This document shows positions 1 to 5,869 of a stretch of 8,179 nt of DNA, in pieces. The stretch comes from Chlamydiota bacterium (GTDB taxonomy: Bacteria; Chlamydiota; Chlamydiia; Chlamydiales; Criblamydiaceae), in the NCBI GenBank assembly GCA_021772365.1, contig JAJFMC010000164.1:1-8179 (forward strand). Reading direction: 5' to 3'. The position numbers were made by a program, and so were the translations under genes. The notes under the pieces are model-generated. The model worked only from the letters and a program-made list of their open reading frames with translations. It did not search any database and was not told the DNA's origin. How positions within the stretch are numbered: the first letter of the stretch is position 1; each line of letters opens with the position of its first letter.

Positions 1-56
1 AGATCTAATTCTCTTGATTCATCGTTGTATGATTCATTTTTTACACCTTTGGCACA

Positions 57-92
57 CATATCTATCTCCATCGTTAGGTTAAGATAGATATG
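57..92. repeat. 11-bp perfect inverted repeat (stem-loop)
   Basis: CATATCTATCT at 57-67 is the exact reverse complement of AGATAGATATG at 82-92, leaving a 14-base loop. The stem is very AT-rich and no T-run follows it on the + strand, so it is a weak candidate for a Rho-independent terminator. It sits 57 bases before the ATG of the shortened deacetylase gene, near where the missing 5' part of that gene should lie. It may therefore be a regulatory hairpin, an operator, or a scar from a rearrangement. Confidence 0.6.
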
Positions 93-148
93 ACAACTAA
101 AATATAGATTGATATCAAGAAATTTTAATCAAAAGACCCTGGGCTAAT

Positions 149-874
149 ATGTGGGGGTATTCAACTTTAAGTACTGGAGATGTCCAGATCTGCCCTAAGT
201 CTTATGCCATAGCAAAACTAGCCTCTGGTGGTGTGTTTACGGGCGTGGACCTTGTCATGAAAGATATTGTAAAGCGTGTATTTTGCAACGTCCGCCCCCC
301 TGGCCATCATGCTTGCCAAGAAGTGGGGATGGGATTTTGCCTATTCAACAATGTTGCACTTGGAGCTCGATACGCTCAAAAGATGTATGGGGTAGAACGT
401 GTTCTGATTGTCGACTGGGATGTTCACCATGGCAATGGCACGCAAGAAATTTTTTACAGGGATCCCTCTGTCTTTTACTTCAGCACACATCAGAAAGGTA
501 TTTACCCGCAAACAGGTAGTCAAGATGAGAAAGGTGATGGCGATGCAGTGGGTACGACACTAAACGTACCGATTCCTGGCGGAGGAGGTTCAAGAAAAGC
601 TGTGATTCGAGCCATTGACGAGCAGTTGATCCCCGCTATGGAGAGATTTCAACCTCAGCTGATTATGATATCTGCAGGCTTTGATGGTCACAAAGATGAC
701 CCAATTGGTGGATTTGACTTAGAAACTCAGGATTTTGCACTACTCACTAAAAAAATATGTGCCTTAGCCAACAAATGTTGTGACGGAAAGGTCGTATCGG
801 TTCTTGAAGGGGGGTATAATCTTTCTGCAATAGCTGAATCCGCTGTCGCTCATGTTCAGGCAATGGAGTTTTAG
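149..874 (+). CDS. Histone deacetylase / acetylpolyamine amidohydrolase family protein, N-terminally short
   Basis: Zinc-dependent hydrolase of the arginase/deacetylase fold, closest in motif style to class II HDAC-like bacterial amidohydrolases, which remove acetyl groups from acetyl-lysine or acetylpolyamines. All catalytic landmarks are visible: RPPGHHA with the His pair H53/H54, VDWDVHHGNG with zinc ligands D91 and H93, SAGFDGHKDDP with zinc ligand D179, and LEGGYN with the transition-state Tyr Y223. At 241 residues it is shorter than the usual 300-370. Family similarity begins about residue 5 (TLSTGD), so the first 70-100 residues, normally holding the GHPERP loop, are absent. The frame is open only back to a TGA at 110-112 and no Shine-Dalgarno sequence precedes the ATG. 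I could not find the missing part in any + frame of 1-148. It may be a 5'-truncated remnant or a protein with an unusual start. It converges on the next gene with a 10-bp gap. True substrate unknown. Confidence 0.85.
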   Translation: MWGYSTLSTGDVQICPKSYAIAKLASGGVFTGVDLVMKDIVKRVFCNVRPPGHHACQEVGMGFCLFNNVALGARYAQKMYGVERVLIVDWDVHHGNGTQEIFYRDPSVFYFSTHQKGIYPQTGSQDEKGDGDAVGTTLNVPIPGGGGSRKAVIRAIDEQLIPAMERFQPQLIMISAGFDGHKDDPIGGFDLETQDFALLTKKICALANKCCDGKVVSVLEGGYNLSAIAESAVAHVQAMEF

Positions 875-884
875 ACTCTAATTA

Positions 885-2879
885 CTACAGGCACTGTTTC
901 AAGCCCGGCACAACAAATTGTTCAAAATAAATAAACTCTTTTTCTATCTCTAGCTGCATTTGAGCTTTTTCGGATTTTTTTATAAAAAGTTGTTGCTCAT
1001 TGGTGAGTAAGCTCAAAATATCACTATTCCACTTCCCTGTGGATGTATTTAAACACAAACTGATAATATCACGTAAGGAGGATATCGATGAGCCCTCACC
1101 TTGAAAAACACTTTCAAATACTAACTCGCCTTTCTTACCAGGTTTTTTATAAATCGATTCACCGTTCAAGAAACATTTTCTTATAGAATTTATAACAGAA
1201 CGTTTTAGTTGCTTGTATCCTAGGTTACACCCCTTTTTCACTATATGGTCTTTATTCGTATTATATCGCTGAGCTGCAAGTAACATTTCTGAAGCAGGAG
1301 AGCTATTATTGACTCCTTGATCATCGGTACAAAGAGAAAAAGACACTCCCTTTGAAATAAACCAACTAATTGGATGTGTTCCGTTGGTAATACCTAATAC
1401 GTTCTCATTAGACTTCAAGCAACATTCGACATGTACATCACGTTTTTTCATTTCATCAAAAAGATTAAGCCAATTTGGATCATCTGTAGCAGAGACACCA
1501 TGTCCAATTCTATCTGCTCCAGCCATAACGGCCTTACGAACGTTTGTCTGCAGTGGTTCCTCTGTTTGTGAAAGCTGTCGATTTAACTCTCCAGCATGAA
1601 GGGATAATTTTGCCCCAGAAAAGTGATGCTTTAAAACCTTGATGATATTCATATGGTCGTCATAATGATTGATTGCATTATCATCATACTCCTCTCCTGC
1701 AAAACCACTACCTACAACTCTGTCATCTTCCATCTCCAAAGTCATACTTCCTACAAAATGAGCAAAGACCGTCGCAAGAGATGAAATGGTTCTATCGTTG
1801 TCGATGATAAATCGTACTACATGAGGGTTACTGAGGTTAAACAAGTCACTTTCAGAAAACCCTTTTTCTATTAGTCGATTATCTGTGACAGCTTTACATT
1901 CATTGAGGATTTTTTTAACTTTAGCAACGTAACCATTTGTCCATTTTTTTAAAGAATCGTCATCGAGAAGAGCTTGAACACTTTCTACGGTCAATCCTTG
2001 TTCATTGTAAATAGTAGTAAATTTCATCTCAAATTCCACTGGAATCTCATCTTTTTCAAACCAAATGCTCGGTTCGAGATACCTAACATGTTCATTGGTA
2101 TTTCTGAGTAAAAGAGTCAGTTTATCTTTTAAATGGATATGTTTAGCTATACTTTCAAGGGTATTAAAAGCTTTAAAAAAGTGTTTATGATGGCCTGACT
2201 TCCCCCCTCCTTTTACCCCTCTCATACTTACAATCTCATAAAATTTTTCTCGTAAGGCCGTATCTTGTTGAAGCTCACGTGCCGAAATAATTTTGTTTGC
2301 CATAAATGTGGATTCAAATGAGTTCGTTTCATCAACAGCTGCATCTCTAAATTCTTTCTGAGTACCAAATTCAAAATAATCATCCATTACGCGGCAATAT
2401 AGATCTGCTATTACCGCCATATTGAGAAGTTGCCGGCTGTGAATGCTTCCGTCAAGATGCATATGTAAATCTGTTTTAGGAAATTTCTCCATGAACAACT
2501 TTAACAGGTGTTCGTCTTTGAGGGCCACCTCTTGAAAGAATTTTTCTGCTAATTGAATATTACTTTCTACTGTTTTTAAAAATTTTCCTAAGCTATATTC
2601 TGAGGTGGTCGGCGAACATAAATCAAAATCACACTTCTTGTTGACATCATATATAGGCAGTTTAGAAATCTGATCGCCCTTAATATGGGTAACCCCTTTA
2701 TTCAATAAGAGTCTAGGTGGGGTGCTGGATTTTTTTGTATGAGCAGACAGGTATAGATGTAACTTACTCTCATCGGGAGGTGAAGTGCCGAACAGCACCT
2801 CTCCGTCAGGTGAAGTATACCATTTATAGAGCTTTGAGCCGTCCAAATTTTGTTCTTTCGCTGTAGATTTAATAGTCAT
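885..2879 (-). CDS. Adenosine deaminase superfamily protein, very long (664 aa)
   Basis: Metal-dependent amidohydrolase of the adenosine/AMP deaminase superfamily, probably converting adenosine or a related purine nucleoside to the inosine form with release of ammonia. All catalytic motifs are present: TDLHMHLDGS (metal ligands H139, H141), SLHAGE (H428, catalytic E431), RIGHG (H460) and SLCTDDQ (D519, D520). The usual TDDP has Gln for Pro. The CPxSN motif reads CLKSN (490-491). Bacterial adenosine deaminases are about 330-350 residues. Here a 130-residue N-terminal extension, a longer stretch between the HxH and HAGE motifs (289 residues against about 200 in mouse ADA), and about 145 residues after TDD double the size. 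The larger inter-motif distance recalls the ADGF/ADA2 group, but no signal peptide is seen. Spacing HAGE-GHG-TDD (32 and 59) is near normal, so the barrel is probably intact. Start supported by AGGGG at 2887-2891, 7 bases upstream. Substrate is inferred. Confidence 0.85.
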   Translation of the reverse strand: MTIKSTAKEQNLDGSKLYKWYTSPDGEVLFGTSPPDESKLHLYLSAHTKKSSTPPRLLLNKGVTHIKGDQISKLPIYDVNKKCDFDLCSPTTSEYSLGKFLKTVESNIQLAEKFFQEVALKDEHLLKLFMEKFPKTDLHMHLDGSIHSRQLLNMAVIADLYCRVMDDYFEFGTQKEFRDAAVDETNSFESTFMANKIISARELQQDTALREKFYEIVSMRGVKGGGKSGHHKHFFKAFNTLESIAKHIHLKDKLTLLLRNTNEHVRYLEPSIWFEKDEIPVEFEMKFTTIYNEQGLTVESVQALLDDDSLKKWTNGYVAKVKKILNECKAVTDNRLIEKGFSESDLFNLSNPHVVRFIIDNDRTISSLATVFAHFVGSMTLEMEDDRVVGSGFAGEEYDDNAINHYDDHMNIIKVLKHHFSGAKLSLHAGELNRQLSQTEEPLQTNVRKAVMAGADRIGHGVSATDDPNWLNLFDEMKKRDVHVECCLKSNENVLGITNGTHPISWFISKGVSFSLCTDDQGVNNSSPASEMLLAAQRYNTNKDHIVKKGCNLGYKQLKRSVINSIRKCFLNGESIYKKPGKKGELVFESVFQGEGSSISSLRDIISLCLNTSTGKWNSDILSLLTNEQQLFIKKSEKAQMQLEIEKEFIYFEQFVVPGLKQCL

Positions 2880-2903
2880 CTAGTAACCCCTAGTATTCAA
2901 ATC

Positions 2904-2932
2904 ATTATATAAGATCTCAATACGTTTGATAA
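2904..2932 (-). promoter_or_regulatory. Sigma70-type promoter of the deaminase gene
   Basis: Read on the - strand, TTATCA (2927-2932, four of six matches to TTGACA) and a perfect TATAAT (2904-2909) are separated by exactly 17 bases. Transcription would begin near 2897, giving an approximately 18-base leader that contains the AGGGG ribosome-binding site (2887-2891) 7 bases before the ATG at 2879. This suggests the deaminase is transcribed as a single gene, independently of hppA, whose terminator lies 0.5 kb upstream. Confidence 0.65.
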
Positions 2933-2959
2933 AACTTCATCCTCCTCTTGTGGCAAGAG

Positions 2960-3090
2960 CTTGAATATGATAACGGTGTAAGTGGATTCAGCCAGCGTTA
3001 AAGCTGCGCTCTGAACATGTTATCCATCTATTATAAATGAATCACTTAATTTTTGTAGATTTCATTCACACTTGAATCAAAATAACGGTG
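2960..3090. repeat. Imperfect direct repeat pair, CTTGAAT...ATAACGGTG
   Basis: CTTGAATATGATAACGGTG (2960-2978) recurs as CTTGAATCAAAATAACGGTG (3071-3090), with identical ends (CTTGAAT and ATAACGGTG) and a variable middle differing by one base in length. The copies start 111 bases apart in the noncoding stretch between the deaminase promoter and the candidate RNA. Two copies of a gapped motif in a promoter region could be regulator binding sites or the remains of a tandem duplication. No regulator is named by the sequence. Confidence 0.5.
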
Positions 3091-3128
3091 ATATCTTAAC
3101 ACGAATAAATCTTTAAATCTAGTTTTTT

Positions 3129-3219
3129 TTGACATCGAAATAGACTAAGACTTTATAAAACAACTTTACCAAACTTTAACTGGAAGAAAAAACAAGTAAT
3201 TGTTTTTTTTATTTATACA
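3129..3219 (+). promoter_or_regulatory. Candidate promoters for the structured RNA
   Basis: Two possible + strand promoters precede the structured segment. The first has a perfect TTGACA (3129-3134) with TTTATA 17 bases later (3152-3157) or TATAAA 19 bases later (3154-3159). It would add about a 60-base leader. The second is a lone TATACA (3214-3219) whose expected start, 7 bases on, falls near 3227, the first base of the predicted closing helix. It has no good -35 box. In so AT-rich a stretch chance matches are common. Confidence 0.35.
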
Positions 3220-3226
3220 CCCAAAC

Positions 3227-3426
3227 AAGTGCACCTGTTCCCGCAATGCCGTCCATTTAAGGACCTCTCGGCAGGGAGGGAAGTTGTTAACCTCGGACTC
3301 CGATTGCCATTGAATGAAAATAATTAAGATTTTTCAGAAAAAATGGCGTGGTTCAATAACATTGGGGTGTAACCTGGGATAAAGCAGCAGACAATTTGAG
3401 CTTCGGAAGCGGTAAAAGGGAAACTT
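3227..3426 (+). ncRNA. Candidate structured noncoding RNA of unknown class
   Basis: This 200-base segment is clearly richer in G and C than the AT-rich sequence before it and has no good reading frame, but it has many complementary pairings. The ends can close on each other: AAGT (3227-3230) with ACTT (3423-3426), and TTCCC (3238-3242) with GGGAA (3418-3422). Inside is a hairpin TGCC-GTCC-ATTTAA-GGAC-(CTCTC)-GGCA (3247-3273). A second domain pairs TGTTAACC (3285-3292) with GGTT/TAACA (3350-3361) and encloses TCGG-ACT-CCGA (3293-3303) and GCCAT/ATGGC (3306-3310 with 3343-3347). A competing helix, CCC-CAATG (3240-3248) with CATTGGGG (3360-3367), suggests alternative folds. I could not match tmRNA, RNase P or SRP RNA landmarks. 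Length and closing helix would suit a 6S-like RNA, but that is speculation. Strand is chosen from upstream promoter-like boxes; a - strand RNA downstream of hppA is possible. Confidence 0.4.
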
Positions 3427-3457
3427 AAAAACCCTCAACCAGAATGATTGAGGGTTT
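3427..3457 (-). terminator. Rho-independent terminator of hppA
   Basis: AAACCCTCAA (3429-3438) and TTGAGGGTTT (3448-3457) form a perfect 10-bp stem with a 9-base loop. On the - strand the stem runs into five T (3431-3427) and then AAGTTT, starting 12 bases after the hppA stop codon. This is a textbook intrinsic terminator. On the + strand only three T, all within the stem, are followed by AAAGGG, so it could end the candidate RNA only weakly. Confidence 0.9.
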
Positions 3458-3469
3458 AAAGGGTAGTAC

Positions 3470-5557
3470 TTAGACAACACCATTTGCCAACACAGCTAAA
3501 AGCAATAATGCGACAATATTGATGATTTTGATCATTGGGTTAATTGCAGGACCAGCAGTGTCTTTATACGGATCACCGACAGTATCGCCTGTTATAGCAG
3601 CTTTATGAGCTTCAGACCCTTTACCACCATGATGTCCCTCTTCTATAAGTTTCTTAGCATTGTCCCATGCTCCTCCACCTGAGGTCATTGACAAACCAAC
3701 GAACAGACCGGTAACGACGACACCGAGAAGCATCGCTCCGACAGTGGCAAACGCTTGTTCTTGTCCAGCTATCCAAAAAATAACAAAATAGACAACAACA
3801 GGTGCCAATACAGGCAATAGTGATGGGGCAATCATTTCTTTGATAGCTGCCTTTGTCAACAAATCGACAGCACGGCTGTAGTCAGGCTTTGCTGTTCCTT
3901 CCATGATACCTTTAATTTCCTTGAACTGTCTACGAACTTCAACGACAACAGATCCAGCTGCACGTCCGACGGCCATCATTCCCATTGCACCGAAAAGGTA
4001 GGGAAGTAAACCACCGATAAAGAGTCCAACCACCACAAAAGCATTTTGGAGTTCAAATTTAACTGCTATATCAGGAAAGTAGTGCTGTAAGTCTTCTACG
4101 AAAGCAGAAAAAAGTACAAGGGCTGCTAGTCCAGCAGAAGCTATTGCATAACCTTTTGTTACGGCTTTCGTTGTATTTCCGACGGCATCGAGCTCGTCAG
4201 TTACTTTTCTTACATCCGAAGGAAGGTTTGCCATTTCAGCAATACCACCGGCATTATCTGTAACCGGTCCGTAGGCATCTAGTGCAGTAATCATACCAGC
4301 TAGGGCTAACATCGTTGTTGCCGCTATTGCCAAACCATAGAGGTGTCCGTTGAGATAAGAAATAAGGATCCCCGCACAAACAACGATAACAGGCAAAGCT
4401 GTTGCTTCCATGGAAATAGCAATTCCCTGGATAATATTCGTACCGTGTCCTGTAGTTGAAGCTTGAGCAATACTTTTCACGGGGCGGTATTTTGTAAGGG
4501 TGTAGTACTCTGTGATCCACATGATCATCCCTGTTACAAATAGCCCTGTTAGGCAACAGTAGAACAGGTTCAACCCTGTAAATTCCATATCGCTCGTTTT
4601 AAAAACGTAGTCGAATCCAATTAGTTGATCCGTGAGGATTCCGATACCGATAGCTCCGATTATCGCAGTGGCTATAGAACCTTTGTATAGGGCTGCCATG
4701 ATATCTTTACTCTTACCTAGTTTTACAAAAAAAGTTCCGATGATGGAAGCAACGATGCATATAGCGCAAATTGCTAGTGGGTAAAACATCATGGTTTCTT
4801 GTAATTCGCCTGTGAAAAAGATACCGGCAAGTAACATTGTGCCGACAATAGTGACAACATATGTCTCAAAAAGGTCGGCAGCCATTCCAGCGCAGTCACC
4901 CACGTTGTCACCTACGTTGTCAGCGATAACGGCAGGGTTTCTTGGGTCATCTTCAGGGATACCCGCTTCTATCTTACCGACGAGGTCTGCACCGACGTCA
5001 GCCCCTTTAGTGAAGATTCCTCCACCCAAACGAGCAAATATAGAAATCAAAGAGGCTCCAAATCCCAAAGCAACGAGAGGTTCTAGCAGTTCTCTACCCT
5101 CAGCACCCATGGATTTAAGTGTGAAATAGTAGCCGCTTAACCCGAGAAGTCCTAAGCCTACAACGAGCATACCTGTAACAGCCCCTGACTTAAAAGCAAC
5201 TTGTAGACCGCTCTCCAATCCTGACCTTGCAGCTTCAGCCACACGGACATTAGCGCGAACAGAAATGTGCATTCCGACATATCCTGCAAGTCCGGACAGA
5301 AATGCTCCTATCAAAAAGGCGATTGCAACAGAGAGTCCTAAGACCCAGAACAATAAAGCAAAAATAACGATTCCAACAATAGTAATAACGGTATATTGTC
5401 TGTTTAAGTAAGCACGTGCTCCTTCTTGGATAGCTCCGGCGATTTCCTGCATCTCTTTGGTACCAGTACCGAGAGACATTAGGGATTTAATCGCCCAGAT
5501 TCCGTATCCAATCGCAAGGAAACCACATGCAAACACGGCAGCGAATGCTAGTGACAT
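3470..5557 (-). CDS. hppA: Membrane-bound proton-translocating pyrophosphatase (K+-independent type)
   Basis: Integral membrane pump that hydrolyses pyrophosphate to phosphate and moves H+ across the cytoplasmic membrane, recovering energy from biosynthetic PPi. Numbered from the upstream Met at 5566: the DX7KXE pyrophosphate motif is D190/K198/E200, followed by acidic DNVGDNVGD (216-224), then VTDNAGGIAEM (435-445) and GDTVGDPYKDTAG (660-672). Many long hydrophobic segments fit the family's usual 16 helices, and about 700 residues is normal. GNTTKAVTKG has Lys at 467 and Thr at 470, the pair that in this family marks K+-independent H+ pumps, where K+-dependent ones have Ala. Two starts are possible. 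The ATG at 5566 directly abuts the AGAGG ribosome-binding site, while the ATG at 5557 lies 9 bases from it, so I chose 5557 (695 residues). It has its own terminator and no operon partner. Confidence 0.96.
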   Translation of the reverse strand: MSLAFAAVFACGFLAIGYGIWAIKSLMSLGTGTKEMQEIAGAIQEGARAYLNRQYTVITIVGIVIFALLFWVLGLSVAIAFLIGAFLSGLAGYVGMHISVRANVRVAEAARSGLESGLQVAFKSGAVTGMLVVGLGLLGLSGYYFTLKSMGAEGRELLEPLVALGFGASLISIFARLGGGIFTKGADVGADLVGKIEAGIPEDDPRNPAVIADNVGDNVGDCAGMAADLFETYVVTIVGTMLLAGIFFTGELQETMMFYPLAICAICIVASIIGTFFVKLGKSKDIMAALYKGSIATAIIGAIGIGILTDQLIGFDYVFKTSDMEFTGLNLFYCCLTGLFVTGMIMWITEYYTLTKYRPVKSIAQASTTGHGTNIIQGIAISMEATALPVIVVCAGILISYLNGHLYGLAIAATTMLALAGMITALDAYGPVTDNAGGIAEMANLPSDVRKVTDELDAVGNTTKAVTKGYAIASAGLAALVLFSAFVEDLQHYFPDIAVKFELQNAFVVVGLFIGGLLPYLFGAMGMMAVGRAAGSVVVEVRRQFKEIKGIMEGTAKPDYSRAVDLLTKAAIKEMIAPSLLPVLAPVVVYFVIFWIAGQEQAFATVGAMLLGVVVTGLFVGLSMTSGGGAWDNAKKLIEEGHHGGKGSEAHKAAITGDTVGDPYKDTAGPAINPMIKIINIVALLLLAVLANGVV

Positions 5558-5566
5558 AGATATCAT

Positions 5567-5571
5567 CCTCT
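5567..5571 (-). promoter_or_regulatory. Ribosome-binding site that decides the hppA start
   Basis: On the - strand the sequence reads AGAAGAGG followed at once by ATG (5566-5564), then ATATCT and a second ATG (5557-5555). With zero spacing the first ATG is a poor initiator. The second has a 9-base gap from AGAGG, within the usual range. This favours a product beginning MSLAFAA. Confidence 0.65.
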
Positions 5572-5595
5572 TCTAGTTGTTTCGTGTATACCTCC

Positions 5596-5616
5596 ATGAA
5601 TCTTACTCTGATTCAT
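5596..5616. repeat. 7-bp inverted repeat in the hppA upstream region
   Basis: ATGAATC (5596-5602) and GATTCAT (5610-5616) are exact reverse complements around a 7-base spacer. The hairpin lies 38 bases upstream of the preferred hppA start, so it would be in the leader or promoter. It could be a dyad operator or an mRNA hairpin. The symmetric 7-7-7 layout is typical of regulator sites, but no regulator is identified. I see no convincing -35/-10 pair for hppA between here and the palindromic element. Confidence 0.5.
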
Positions 5617-5645
5617 AGAGAGCTACGGTTGTTAATTTAATATAA

Positions 5646-5803
5646 GAGGGAATTGCAAAAATATTTGGGCTGATTTCTAGGCCTTTTCCCGCCTCGCTTC
5701 GGGCTCGTTCTTGCAAACAACGCATGGTTGGCTACGAACTCCGTCCCTTGCGAGCCAAAAAAATTTTCTAGAAAACAGCTTCAACTATTTTTGCAATTCC
5801 CTC
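5646..5803. mobile_element. MITE-like palindromic element with 18-bp terminal inverted repeats
   Basis: GAGGGAATTGCAAAAATA (5646-5663) and its exact reverse complement (5786-5803) bound a 158-base noncoding unit. Inverted similarity continues inward with gaps: GCTG/CAGC (5669-5672 with 5776-5779), TTTCTAG/CTAGAAA (5674-5680 with 5768-5774), GGCTCG/CGAGCC (5702-5707 with 5751-5756), and a CAAC-GCATG-GTTG apex (5718-5730). The whole unit can fold into one long hairpin. ATAA occurs directly outside both ends (5642-5645 and 5804-5807), a possible 4-bp target duplication. It has no transposase. Size, structure and ends fit a non-autonomous miniature transposon. The GAG...TTGCAAAA ends recall some IS5-family insertion sequences, but that is from memory only. 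It sits between the 3' end of the orphan gene and the hppA leader and may also stop transcription. Confidence 0.65.
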
Positions 5804-5869
5804 ATAAGTCTATCTTGAAAAATCATGCCATACAGACTGTTAAAATAACAAGATATTTAGCCCACAGTG

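Larger units (their letters stand above)
2933..3226. other. Noncoding AT-rich intergenic stretch
   Basis: No credible gene is seen on either strand here: all frames are broken by frequent stops. It lies upstream of the deaminase promoter and contains the direct repeat pair, a short CTTG/CAAG hairpin near 2947-2957, several TATAAT-like strings (for example near 3030), and the candidate + strand promoters before the structured segment that starts near 3227. Confidence 0.6.

Noticed and set aside
875..884. Possible terminator between the convergent deacetylase and deaminase genes
   Set aside because: Only 10 bases separate the stop codons and no stem followed by a T-run is visible there or just inside either gene end.
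2172..2219. Walker A-like string GVKGGGKS (residues 221-228) in the deaminase
   Set aside because: It fits GxxxxGKS by letter only. There is no Walker B, and the protein is an amidohydrolase barrel in this region, so nucleotide-binding P-loop activity is not supported.
3343..3365. T-loop-like GTGGTTCAATAAC suggesting a tRNA or tmRNA end
   Set aside because: The flanking bases do not form a T-stem, there is no acceptor stem or CCA, and no other tRNA or tmRNA arm can be drawn.
3381..3391. AAGCAGCAG resembling the SRP RNA GGAAGCAGC loop
   Set aside because: The partner GGTCAGGTCCGG side of SRP domain IV is absent.
4791..5129. 112-codon + strand reading frame opposite hppA
   Set aside because: It lies wholly antisense to a strongly conserved gene, has no ribosome-binding site, and reflects the codon bias of hppA.
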